From an uncultured Sutterella sp. (GTDB taxonomy: Bacteria; Pseudomonadota; Gammaproteobacteria; Burkholderiales; Burkholderiaceae_F), in contig UQYG01000011.1 of assembly GCA_900545275.1 (NCBI GenBank), forward strand, positions 1 through 64,000: a stretch of DNA of 64,000 bases. The letters are read 5' to 3'. Shown here one piece after another: positions 11,401 to 18,816 of the stretch. Position 1 is the first letter of the stretch; each line of letters opens with the position of its first letter. A program made the position numbers and the translations under genes. A model generated the notes under the pieces. The model was not told where the DNA came from. It searched no databases and saw only the letters and a list, made by a program, of their open reading frames with translations.

Positions 11401-12119
11401 CCATTGACCGAGGTGATTTCAGCCTTACTCTCACCAGTTTTATTCCCTGTAGTATAAATTCCATCAACGGCGCCGTAACCACCGGTTTGAGAGGCTGACA
11501 GAATAATGTTCTTCTCGGCACGAAGGATCGTACTAGTGCTTGTTTGCAAATCGCCTCGGGTATGTATCATGCTCACGGAACCAAAGTTTGCGGAACCGCT
11601 TTGTGCGTCAACTGAAAGGGAAATCCCCCCTTTGTTGGCTATAACATCAAGCTGACCTCCCTCTTCGACTAGGGTTCCGAATAGGATGCTTCCGCCGCCA
11701 CTGTAGGTGGCTGTCAATTCAACGTCGGAGCCGGCTGATAATCTTGTGTCGGAATTATTATGGACATGAAAAATAGCGCGATTACTGGGGTTATTTACGT
11801 CTGATGAGGAGAATTTTAAAGAGATGGAGTTAGTTGCGTCGAAAGTTATCGATCCAACATCGCCATTGGAAACGAATAAATAGAGGTGTGATGTGGCTGA
11901 TTGATATTGAGAGTTTAAGTTTATATTTTTACCTAAGAATGAAAATTCATTCTCTGCGAAAAATAGACCGGTAAAGCGACCGTGACCGGAACCAGATGAT
12001 GGCGAATAATAGGTTAATTCAGTTTTGTCAAAAGAGAAGTCTTGATCGATGGAGCCAAATTCAGTCGCAAAAGCAACAGATGAGTTGAAATTCATCAGAA
12101 CGATGGACAAAGCCATCAC
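8445..12119 (-). CDS. Large autotransporter (type Va secretion) with AT-rich passenger
   Basis: Encodes about 1224 residues. The N-terminus has a hydrophobic export segment ending in SSVAFATE. Residues about 40-850 form a repetitive beta-rich passenger (many NG, GN, T/S-rich short strands), as in beta-helical adhesins. The last about 280 residues form an autotransporter beta-barrel ending in FNAGLRWMFH, with the expected C-terminal aromatic. The frame stays open upstream of the marked GTG/ATG pair, so an extended signal peptide with an alternative start is possible. The 5' two-thirds of the gene (roughly 10.5-12.1 kb) is clearly more AT-rich than the barrel-coding part and the neighbourhood, which suggests a horizontally acquired or slowly ameliorating passenger. 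No ligand or protease motif is recognised. Confidence 0.88.
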   Translation of the reverse strand: MMALSIVLMNFNSSVAFATEFGSIDQDFSFDKTELTYYSPSSGSGHGRFTGLFFAENEFSFLGKNINLNSQYQSATSHLYLFVSNGDVGSITFDATNSISLKFSSSDVNNPSNRAIFHVHNNSDTRLSAGSDVELTATYSGGGSILFGTLVEEGGQLDVIANKGGISLSVDAQSGSANFGSVSMIHTRGDLQTSTSTILRAEKNIILSASQTGGYGAVDGIYTTGNKTGESKAEITSVNGNIVLSVSGEDSNYKNDSSAYTVSAIQNNVTYLEGQTISTSLKTEGVGDIILSSIGDDTYFAYGILNNYGKVSLIGNENNVVQSNQDISLIKISAESKHKQATAIYQGIYGEETAIHGDAIEITAQTTGTNGTSYALLSQGELTDIDSKSYVSFTATSLTGNAYGIYAYNSTTDIQIDAVNNISIIANSNTSNHSDPEEPSDKFGSGIAIYGTKASSVVLNAGFQNTILGSVSAIGSNSTDSTLISLSAKQNVVASSATIDGAGDLNVDEKFDGKSIISALYAEGSDADIKLTGRNQILSYADHENPNQLERTVWAYDGADISLDGWTLISTDSYDKSPNSADVAIAAGTAVGLDETDFGENYPTNDAQLSKVEIQYENDAGEYSSISGDILSAYAGVVSVTAKNSDSGLNVNGNLLAGNGGTLTVDLGKGGTITGRTDDYVDAGTTTNGNDHATFFNPAFSSTIYQGGKVTLKMGEGSTWNVTGQSWLTNLTGNGGTIVLTNSVSESSGEDLSSHALHIQHLEGQHVFEVKLNDADHLLSDMLYVNNVAQGAEQQIIRIASLEGLEEMQHNDRIRFATVNASEASLSFVSEEDLEVGTATLGNRMSRTLVRDQGFFDVGFRIENETRVDDQTENDYDGEEFSETKPGEEYVEDYYGSNEESQNWYLVRDKSGDSTSDGGETILATARAAYWNAVEIDRLNKRLGDARHADGGIDGFWVRVRNDRIGTDAGVGDFRSRNYAYQFGYDHTKKEDDGKRLFGAALDYMDGNTTYRDVEGTGATDRFGVTAYMTWLGDDGWYYDLVGKWGVLSNSFRITSDTGVYVDGDYDNHVLGASFEFGRKLTKENSLWFLEPQAQIQHVMVTEASYSTNQGTHVDQDKINSTITRLGFRIGRNFGEKQSGLFYAKADWLKEWHGHQGIRVTDVTTGNRAADVSIDNKGNWFDVGLGVQSPITDKTYFFVDAEYVFGNDLDNTWNFNAGLRWMFH

Positions 12120-12844
12120 CGAAGGGCGAATCTTGACTCGGTTATGCGTTAGTCGCTGAATTATGGGAGATGAATAGAAGTTGTCGCTGGGAACGCGAAC
12201 GTGTAAGAAGGGGGGGGGTAAACATGTATGTAATACTTCTTAGTAAGGTTGGAAAAGCAGGAGAAACTCTTCTGTTAAAAGTACCCATTGTTTGTGGGCA
12301 CCATGCCGTCTTCACAGAGAGACTTTGTCAATGAACCTTCCTCCTTTACGACAGGAGACAGGAGGGTTCATTAAACAGCAGATATGTTATACGGAACACC
12401 CGATATCTGCAGGGAAGTTTGGAGGCAGAAAGAGAAGAAAATCACTGAAGGTCAGAATGGGCTCGACGGCGATGGAATTTCCAAACTTCCATACCCGATC
12501 CACTCAAAAGGGACATTATCTCGATAACAGTACTGATACAGAGGCAAGGGGATCGTCTATGAGGTACAGGATGCTCCAGAGGCATTATTGGCGAATGCCA
12601 TGCATAGAGCAAGCGGTCATGTTCACAGCGTCACTCACCCGCTTAAAGTCGACGGCTTCTTCGGCGATGGGGCTGGCTCGTGCGCGTAGGCTTTAAATCG
12701 GTCTAAAAGAGGTCCCCTATGTCCTCAAATGCTCACGAACTTTCATAAACAATCGCCGCCCCTCTGCGCAGGAAGGGCGGCGATCTTAATTAAAGTCAAA
12801 CAATCACACAGACACAGAGCCGTGAGAGATCGTTATGCTTTTGA
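12120..12844. other. Gene-poor interval upstream of the autotransporter
   Basis: A run of ten or more G residues lies near 12209-12220, upstream of the autotransporter start, where a phase-variable promoter spacer could sit. A hairpin pairs AATGAACCTTCCTCC (about 12329) with GGAGGGTTCATT (about 12361). A 134-codon + strand frame at 12292-12696 has no ribosome site and no recognisable motif. A different frame around 12540-12690 reads YRGKGIVYEVQDAPEALL..., possibly a gene relic. I do not call a gene. Confidence 0.3.
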
Positions 12845-14896
12845 TCAATAGTTTTCCTTGCGGACTTCGAAGTAGGCCTGGGAGTAGCCGCAGACGGGGC
12901 AGACTTCCGGCGCCTTGCGGCCGACGACGAGGTGACCGCAGATGCGGCATTCCCACATGCATTCGCCGGCCTTCTCGAAGACCTGCTGCATTTCGACGTT
13001 CTTCAGAAGCTTGAGGTAGCGGGCTTCGTGGGCGCGTTCGATGTCGCCGACCAGGCGGAACTTCGCGGCGATTTCCGTAAAGCCTTCGGCTTCGGCTTCT
13101 TCCGCAAAGGTCTTGTACATGTCGGTCCATTCGTAGTTTTCGCCTTCGGCGGCGGCCTTGAGGTTGGCGGCCGTACCCTGGATGCCGCCCAGCGCGTCGA
13201 ACCAGAGGCGGGCGTGTTCCTGTTCGTTGCGGGCCGTCGTCAGGAAGATTTCGGCGAGTTGTTCGTAGCCTTCGCGGCGGGCCACTTCGGCGAAGTACGT
13301 GTACTTGTTGCGGGCCTGGCTTTCACCGGCGAAGGCGGCCTTGAGGTTGGCTTCGGTCTTCGTGCCGGCGAGCTTGTTGCCGCAGGCGGCGGGAGCGGCC
13401 TTCACTTCTTCAAAGAAGGAAGCGTCCTTGTGGCAGAGCGGGCAGATGTAGTCGGCGGGAAGTTCGTCGCCTTCATAGATGTAGCCGCAAACTTTGCAAC
13501 GATACGACATTTTAGAGTCTCCTAATTCGCCAGAGGCGTTGTGGTAGTGAGTGTGAAGCATCTCGTGAGCGGTTTCGGAGAGGGGTTCTCCGAAGAACTC
13601 TTCGTAGAGACGCAGGATTTCGGGATTTTCGTGCGAGCGGCGAAGCGTGAGTTCACCGTCGCGCTTGTAAAGGGACGCGATGCGGGCCGAGCGCGCGGCG
13701 TTCTGCGCGGCGTCGCCCATGTGCTTGGGCTGACCGCCCCCGCCGATGCAGCCGCCCGGACAGGTCATGACTTCGACGAAGTGATAGGGAAGGCCGCCTT
13801 CCTTCTTCATACGTTCGAGAAGTTCGCCCGCGCGGGCCGTGCCGTAGAGGACGGCGACGCGCACGTCGATGTCGCCCATGCGCACGGTCGCCTCCTTCAT
13901 GTCGCCTTCGAGGCCGCGCACCGGGGTGAAGGAGAGGAGTTCCGCGGGGGCTTCTTCGCCCGTCACGTAGCGGTAGGTCGTGCGAAGCGCGGCTTCCATG
14001 ACGCCGCCCGTGTTGCCGAAGATAACGCCCGCGCCCGAGGCTTCACCCAACGGATGATCAAAGCCGCAGGGTTCGAGCGCCGCGAAGTCGATCGCTCGGG
14101 CTTTCGCCCAGGCGGCGAGTTCGCGCGTCGTGATGACGGCGTCGGTGTCGCGCATTTCAGGCGAGCCGATGCGGCGGCCCGCGGCGTTCATTTCCGGACG
14201 GCGGATTTCATACTTCTTCGCCGTGCAGGGCGTGACCGCGACGTGGAAGATCTTCTTGGGATCCAAGCCCTTCTTTTCCGCGAAGTAGGACTTCACGACG
14301 GGGCCCTGCATTCCGATCGGGCTCTTCGCCGACGAGATGTGGGGAAGGACTTCGGGGTGGAAGAGTTCGGCGTATCGCACCCAGGCGGGGCAGCAGCTCG
14401 TGAACTGCGGCAGGGGAGCCGTTTTCTTCACGATGCGCTCGACCAATTCGCTTGCCTCCTCAACGATCGTGAGGTCGGCGGCGAAGTTCGTGTCGAGTAC
14501 GTAGTCGGCGCCGAGCGCGCGCAGAAGGGCCACCATGCGGCCTTCGACGAAAGTGCCGTCCGTGAGTCCGAAGGCTTCGCCGAGTCCCACGCGCACGGAG
14601 GGGGAGGTCGAGAAAACGACCGTGACTTCCGGATCGGCAAGGGCGGCTTCCACGGCCGCGACTTCGCTCTTTTCGACGATCGAGTCTACGGGACACACAT
14701 TCGCGCACTGGCCGCAGTTGATGCAGATCGCGCGGTCGCCGGTCTTCGCGAGGTCGTAGCGCCCCTCCACGCCGATGTAGTCGCGGCAGACGGTCTTGCA
14801 GAGGCCGCAGAGAACGCACTTTTCTTCAATGCGTTCGATCGCGAAATTGTCGGTGTCGATCGGTACGCGCCGATCCGCGTGCAGATGTTTCGTCAA
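12845..14896 (-). CDS. [FeFe] hydrogenase fused to rubredoxin-rubrerythrin-rubredoxin
   Basis: A 683-residue fusion. Residues about 20-80 hold two [4Fe-4S] ferredoxin clusters ([23 protein letters not shown]). Residues about 85-455 hold the H-cluster domain: L1 TSCCPAW, L2 TPCTAKKYE (Thr replaces the usual Met before PC) and L3 [14 protein letters not shown]. After [15 protein letters not shown] come a rubredoxin (CKVC...CPLC), a ferritin-like diiron rubrerythrin domain ([18 protein letters not shown], ExxH pairs) and a C-terminal rubredoxin (CRIC...CPVC). The likely role is cytoplasmic coupling of H2 or ferredoxin oxidation to peroxide reduction, which is inferred. The TTG at 14896 was chosen: it has GAGGAG 8 nt upstream and precedes THE ferredoxin block correctly. 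Maturases HydEFG are not in this window. Confidence 0.9.
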   Translation of the reverse strand: MTKHLHADRRVPIDTDNFAIERIEEKCVLCGLCKTVCRDYIGVEGRYDLAKTGDRAICINCGQCANVCPVDSIVEKSEVAAVEAALADPEVTVVFSTSPSVRVGLGEAFGLTDGTFVEGRMVALLRALGADYVLDTNFAADLTIVEEASELVERIVKKTAPLPQFTSCCPAWVRYAELFHPEVLPHISSAKSPIGMQGPVVKSYFAEKKGLDPKKIFHVAVTPCTAKKYEIRRPEMNAAGRRIGSPEMRDTDAVITTRELAAWAKARAIDFAALEPCGFDHPLGEASGAGVIFGNTGGVMEAALRTTYRYVTGEEAPAELLSFTPVRGLEGDMKEATVRMGDIDVRVAVLYGTARAGELLERMKKEGGLPYHFVEVMTCPGGCIGGGGQPKHMGDAAQNAARSARIASLYKRDGELTLRRSHENPEILRLYEEFFGEPLSETAHEMLHTHYHNASGELGDSKMSYRCKVCGYIYEGDELPADYICPLCHKDASFFEEVKAAPAACGNKLAGTKTEANLKAAFAGESQARNKYTYFAEVARREGYEQLAEIFLTTARNEQEHARLWFDALGGIQGTAANLKAAAEGENYEWTDMYKTFAEEAEAEGFTEIAAKFRLVGDIERAHEARYLKLLKNVEMQQVFEKAGECMWECRICGHLVVGRKAPEVCPVCGYSQAYFEVRKENY
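13508..13523 (-). promoter_or_regulatory. Internal ribosome site and ATG for a separate rubrerythrin
   Basis: Inside the fusion frame, AGGAG (13519-13523 on the minus strand) lies 8 nt before an ATG (13508-13510) that begins exactly at the first rubredoxin residue ([10 protein letters not shown]). Translation from here would give a free 221-residue rubrerythrin. This is either the relic of a gene once separate from the hydrogenase or a working internal start. Confidence 0.55.
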
Positions 14897-15212
14897 CGTC
14901 GGGTCTCCTCTAATCGTTGCGGGTATTCGCGTTGCCCACATTGTAGAGAGTATTGCCGCAAAAGAAAGGCGGATTTTTCCCGCAAAGCCCTCTCGGAAAA
15001 GCTTTGCAAAAAATTCGTGATGAGAATGACTCTCAGAAATATGGGCAAGGGAAGAAGCCTCTTCGGCCTTGCGCAAGAAGGATCTAGGTCGACGAGCTTT
15101 GTTTCCGAATCTCTTTATGTTGAGAGCGATTCGCAAAATCGGACGGCAGCCGAAAAAGGAAGACTATCGAGCCGATCGAAACCCTTGGGGGCGAGGGGCG
15201 GGTAAACAAAAT

Positions 15213-15240
15213 GCCGACGCCCCGGGGAAGGGGTGTCGGC
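15213..15240 (-). terminator. Terminator of the two-lipoprotein operon
   Basis: Hairpin GCCGACGCCCC / GGGGTGTCGGC with one G-T pair, followed on the minus strand by ATTTTGTTT. It lies 23 bp beyond the stop of the coiled-coil lipoprotein. Confidence 0.7.
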
Positions 15241-15262
15241 ACTCTGCGGCAAGCGGGAAGAG

Positions 15263-15739
15263 TCAAAGCGACGTCGTGTGCGGAGCCGCCTCGTTTTCGA
15301 GGGCGCGGACTTCGTTTTTCAGACGTTCCAGCTCTTGGCGGGCCTTTTCGGCCTTCACGTTTGATTCGAGCGTGCGGCTTTCCGATGCGGCGCGGCGCTC
15401 GAGAAGATCGAGTTCCTTGAGTTCGAGCTCGATTTCCTTCATGCGGGCGTTGTAGGCGTCGATTTTCTTTTGCTTTTCGGCCCTGGCTTTCGAAGCCTTG
15501 GCGTTGGCGTTCGCGCGGGCGCGGTCAGCCTTGGCCTTGGCGGCGGCTTCGTCGGCCGCCTGCTTCTCGAGTTTTTCCTGATAGGCGGTTTCGGTCTGAC
15601 GGACGACCTCGATGTTCTGCATCGACTGATAGGCCGCGGCGTCCATCTGCGCGCGGGTGGGTTCGGTCGACTGGCAGCCCGCGAGCAATGCGGCGCCCGC
15701 GAGGACGACGCCTCCCGTCTTAAGAATGTTCTTCACCAT
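15263..15739 (-). CDS. Coiled-coil lipoprotein
   Basis: Encodes 158 residues. The lipobox LLAGC (Cys about 22) after a hydrophobic segment predicts a lipid-anchored envelope protein. From about residue 55 the sequence is almost wholly Ala/Lys/Glu/Arg-rich with heptad character (EKLEKQAADEAAAKAKADRA, LELKELDLLERR), predicting a long alpha-helical coiled coil like that of envelope-spanning or murein-associated lipoproteins. No enzymatic motif. It follows the glycine-zipper lipoprotein gene by 24 bp and shares a terminator, so the two are probably one transcript. Specific function unknown. Confidence 0.75.
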   Translation of the reverse strand: MVKNILKTGGVVLAGAALLAGCQSTEPTRAQMDAAAYQSMQNIEVVRQTETAYQEKLEKQAADEAAAKAKADRARANANAKASKARAEKQKKIDAYNARMKEIELELKELDLLERRAASESRTLESNVKAEKARQELERLKNEVRALENEAAPHTTSL

Positions 15740-15763
15740 TGCGGTTTTCCTCGATCTTCAAAA

Positions 15764-16282
15764 TCAGCGGTTGCAGCCGTAGGGGTTGTTGGGCTGGATG
15801 CGGGTTTCGCCGCTGCGGCCCGAAGCCATGATGGCCGTGCCCGTACGGAATTCGCACATTTCGCCCACTTGGGTCGACTGCATCATGCGGCCGTCGGGGA
15901 GTCGATAAACGAGCTGCACGCCGTTGACGTATTCCTGACGGTCGGAAAGCGCGCTGCCGGCGATGCCGCCCACGGCGCCGCCGGCGAGGCCGCCCAAAAC
16001 GCGCGAGGACGTGGAGTGGTTGCCGTGGTTGCCGATCGCGGCGCCGGCGATGGCGCCGAGGATTGCCCCGACCGCCTGCGAATCGCGGCGGTTGTCGGAA
16101 TTGTCGACCACGACCTGAGCGGGCTGAATCGCGATGATCTCGACCGTCCGTACTTCCTGGGCGCGGTTTACGGCGCTCGGATTGTAGACGTCGGCGCGGT
16201 ACTGATGACCGCCGTTGGCGGCGCATCCGGTGACGAGCACGGCGCTCATGAGAAGGGTCAGGGGAAGAATTTTGTTGCGCAT
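15764..16282 (-). CDS. Glycine-zipper outer-membrane lipoprotein (SlyB/PcP-like)
   Basis: Encodes 172 residues. The signal peptide ends in the lipobox VTGC (Cys about 20). The central part (about 70-110) is a glycine zipper (GAILGAIAGAAIG, GGLAGGAVGGIAGSAL) as in the 17-kDa antigen/SlyB/PcP family of outer-membrane lipoproteins. The C-terminus is a short beta-rich domain with two Cys. The start at 16282 (MRNKILPLT) gives a normal signal. A longer frame beginning at 16363 would add an unlikely basic leader. These proteins are linked to envelope integrity. No precise role can be assigned. Confidence 0.85.
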   Translation of the reverse strand: MRNKILPLTLLMSAVLVTGCAANGGHQYRADVYNPSAVNRAQEVRTVEIIAIQPAQVVVDNSDNRRDSQAVGAILGAIAGAAIGNHGNHSTSSRVLGGLAGGAVGGIAGSALSDRQEYVNGVQLVYRLPDGRMMQSTQVGEMCEFRTGTAIMASGRSGETRIQPNNPYGCNR

Positions 16283-16640
16283 GGTTGTTTTCCGTCTTCT
16301 CTTGGGACTGGATTTGTCAATGGAGAGAATGCACTCCCCGATCTTGTACAAAGACGATAGCACGGTTTTCCCATGCGGGGAACGTCGTCACGGCATCGTG
16401 ACGTAAAGCGGTGTTTCGATATTTGTCCGCCGACACGATTCTTTGCAGATGCCGCCGCTCCCTCCCGTTTCGCCGGGCTTTTCAAGCTTCATCCGCGCGC
16501 CGGCCGAAGCGTTTTCAAAACATGCGTTTCGCCAAAACGCCCCCTCCCGCAGGTCCCACAAAACGCGGTCAAGTCGGTAGAATGTTCCCGTTTCGCGCCC
16601 TGTTCGGGGCGCCGTCAGAAGAACAACACCGGAACTCAAA

Positions 16641-17312
16641 ATGCTCGAAAACGCCGTTCAGTACCCCGATCTCGACGAGATCGTTCAGAAGAGCGAACGC
16701 AAGACCGTCTACAAGAAACTGGTCCGACGCACGAAGCTCGACCGCCGCACGCAGATCCTGCAGGTGGTCCTGGAAATGCTCCAGGAGGACGACTACAAGC
16801 AAGTGTCGATGTCGCGCATCGCGGAGAAGGTCGGCATCAGCGAGGCGGCGATCTACCGCAACTACCGCAACAAGTCGGCGATCTTTTCGTCTGTGGTGGA
16901 CTTCGTCGAGACGACGCTTCTCGACCTCTTCGGAAAGATCCGCGACGACAAGACGACGTCGCCCCTCGTGCACGTGCAGCAGATGGTGAACGTGCTCCTC
17001 GAGTTCGTCGACGCCAATCCCGGTCTCTGCCGAATTCTTCTCTGTCAGGACCAGCTGATGGAGGACCTGAAGTTGCGCCGCCGCATGCTCGAACTCCTCA
17101 AGACGCTCGAGACCCGGATTCGCCTCGAATACCGCGCGGCGATGGAGTCGGGGCTTCTTCCGATGCACTTCAACGAGGACGCCCGCGCCCAGATGGTGAT
17201 GTGCTTCATCGAAGGGCGGTGGTTCCGCACGATGATTTCGGGCTTCAAGGACAAGGCGGGCGGGCTCGGTCCCTCCTATACGGCGCCGTTCTTCGCCTAC
17301 ACGCAGGTGTGA
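16641..17312 (+). CDS. slmA: TetR-fold regulator, SlmA (nucleoid occlusion factor)-like
   Basis: Encodes 223 residues. A TetR-type helix-turn-helix occupies about residues 35-80 (RRTQILQVVLEML, MSRIAEKVGISEAAIYRNYRNKSAIF), followed by an all-helical dimer domain. The N-terminal extension, the SEAAIYRNYRNKSAIF recognition helix and the downstream ...NPGLCRILL...FCIEGRW layout fit SlmA, which binds chromosomal sites and blocks FtsZ assembly over the nucleoid. Membership rather than activity is what the sequence supports. A metabolite-binding TetR regulator is the alternative. It is monocistronic with its own terminator. Confidence 0.75.
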   Translation: MLENAVQYPDLDEIVQKSERKTVYKKLVRRTKLDRRTQILQVVLEMLQEDDYKQVSMSRIAEKVGISEAAIYRNYRNKSAIFSSVVDFVETTLLDLFGKIRDDKTTSPLVHVQQMVNVLLEFVDANPGLCRILLCQDQLMEDLKLRRRMLELLKTLETRIRLEYRAAMESGLLPMHFNEDARAQMVMCFIEGRWFRTMISGFKDKAGGLGPSYTAPFFAYTQV

Positions 17313-17335
17313 CGCCCGAAGGGAAGAGAGAGGAA

Positions 17336-17368
17336 AACGGTCGCGGCTTCGGTTCGCGGCCGTTTTTT
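17336..17368 (+). terminator. Terminator after slmA-like gene
   Basis: Hairpin AACGGTCGCG / CGCGGCCGTT followed by a six-T run. Confidence 0.75.
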
Positions 17369-17654
17369 GTCGGCGGCGCTCCGATCCGTCGGCGAGACGA
17401 CCGATTGAGATTGGAAGAGGGCGCACGCAAGAGAGCGACGTTTGGCGTTCCGGGGCGTTTCGCCGTGCGGCTTCCCATCCTTATCCGCAAAAGGTATTCT
17501 GTAGCGGCCGACTCCGCGGCGCCGGATCGGCGCGCAACGACGCCGCACATCCGGTTGGGCATCCGCACGTTTCCGATCCGCACGGACGCGAATGCCGGGC
17601 GGACGAAAGTGCCCGAACCGTTTATTGACGGCCTGACATTTAGGGAGATTGAAA
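17369..17654. other. Intergenic interval, nothing recognised
   Basis: About 290 bp between the terminator and the small membrane protein gene. I see no gene, repeat or structured element beyond the ribosome site TAGGGAGA just before 17655. Confidence 0.5.
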
Positions 17655-18041
17655 ATGACCGGAAAGGAAAAGGCTCTTTTTCTCGCCTATCCGACCGTCT
17701 GGACGTTTTCCGTAGTCTCCTTCTGGTGCTCTGGAAGCGCCTCCGACGCGCTCGGGTTCACGCTTTTGCACCTCTATCTTCTGCATCCCGCTGCGATCGT
17801 CGGCATTTCGACCGCAGCAGCATGGAATGCTCCGTCCCTTCGGTCGCTGCGGATGCTCCCGATCGCTTTGGCAGCGGGTTACATGCTCTGCGATTTTTTT
17901 ACCTTTCGCGTCGCCAATATGGCCGCCTTTTCGCACGGGACGCCGCCCGAATGGATCATGCTGCCGGTCGGTCTGGCGCTCTCGCTTGCGGGACTCCTTC
18001 TCGGGCGAATCCTTCGCCGTTTTGTCTCTGGAAAAGACTGA
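17655..18041 (+). CDS. Small four-helix membrane protein of unknown function
   Basis: Encodes 128 residues with about four hydrophobic segments: TVWTFSVVSFWCSG, LGFTLLHLYLLHPAAIVGI, LPIALAAGYMLCDFF and IMLPVGLALSLAGLLLGRIL. It ends with a basic tail (RRFVSGKD). No family recognised. The ATG at 17655 follows TAGGGAGA at good spacing. No operon partner is close. Confidence 0.6.
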   Translation: MTGKEKALFLAYPTVWTFSVVSFWCSGSASDALGFTLLHLYLLHPAAIVGISTAAAWNAPSLRSLRMLPIALAAGYMLCDFFTFRVANMAAFSHGTPPEWIMLPVGLALSLAGLLLGRILRRFVSGKD

Positions 18042-18425
18042 GAGCCAATCGACCGCAAGAGCGTGGATGAGCGCTTCGTATCCCGCTGAACCGGTCGATT
18101 TCCTTTTTTAATCGTTCTTGATGAGACGAATTCTCAGCTTAAGGCATGCTTAAGAGGTAAGAAGAACCTCATTGAGAGAAGATCATGGATACATGTTGTT
18201 ACAAAATGACGTAGCCCCTTGGTCAGGATCATGCAGTCTGAAGACTTTCTTAAAGTTCCCGAAAGAATCGCGTAAGGATCTCGTTTTCGTTGCAGTACAG
18301 TAGAACATCCTTTAAGGATGCGAAAAGATTGTCTTCAAATCCTAAGGTTGGCTTAAGGAAGGGATTAGGGGGTTTTATGGGGGAGGTTTACCCTCAACCA
18401 AAACGTAAAATTTTCTGAAATTCGC
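18042..18425. other. AT-richer intergenic region with repeated CTTAAG-like motifs
   Basis: No gene. CTTAAG/TTAAGG words recur at about 18138, 18148, 18249, 18310 and 18352, and a small palindrome CATCCTTTAAGGATG lies at about 18307-18321. They could be regulator sites for the downstream candidate RNA, but no family is recognised. Confidence 0.3.
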
Positions 18426-18454
18426 TTGAGAACCCTTCGCGAATCCTGTAAAGT
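18426..18454 (+). promoter_or_regulatory. Sigma-70-like promoter for a candidate sRNA
   Basis: TTGAGA (18426-18431, 5 of 6 to consensus), a 17-bp spacer, then TAAAGT (18449-18454, 4 of 6). It is followed within 150 bp by a factor-independent terminator and no open reading frame. Confidence 0.5.
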
Positions 18455-18459
18455 TCATC

Positions 18460-18606
18460 TCAACGGAAGACGCGGTGTTCCACCAAAAGAGATGAGGGGT
18501 CGTCTCGGAGCATCGAGCTGCAGTTCCAAAGCTTGGTCTGGTGCTGCGGTACCTGTTCTTCGAAACTTACGGGGCTCGTTCTTAACAGGGGACGAGCCCT
18601 TTTTTC
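18460..18606 (+). ncRNA. Candidate small RNA
   Basis: About 145 nt between a good promoter and an intrinsic terminator (GGGCTCGT 18572-18579 / ACGAGCCC 18592-18599, then a T run) in a gene-free interval. The segment contains the local hairpin GGTG-TTC-CACC (about 18474-18484). Upstream TCATCTC (18455-18461) could pair with GAGATGA (18489-18495) if transcription starts slightly earlier. I do not recognise a known family: it does not read as 4.5S, tmRNA or RNase P. Confidence 0.45.
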
Positions 18607-18816
18607 CGTCTGTGTGCCGACGACGGCTTCGGAACATGCCGGTCGTGCTTTCCTTCATCCTTGATGAAGGTCGCTCAAACCTTCATGTCTCTCCGAGCCC
18701 GGGTGGAGGAGAGAGAAATCTCTTCCCTTCGTTTTTGACGCAGTGTGAACGCATCGGGCGCGCCGCGTCACAGGACACGGCGCGCCCGCATCATTCTGAA
18801 AAAAGGCTGTACGAAC

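Noticed and set aside
12292..12696. 134-codon + strand frame upstream of the hydrogenase
   Set aside because: No ribosome site, no motif, and a competing frame in the same interval looks equally coding-like. Treated as a gene-poor interval.
18426..18606. 6S RNA or 4.5S RNA at the candidate sRNA locus
   Set aside because: The long closing stem and bulge of 6S and the GGAAG/GCAGC core of 4.5S RNA are not visible.
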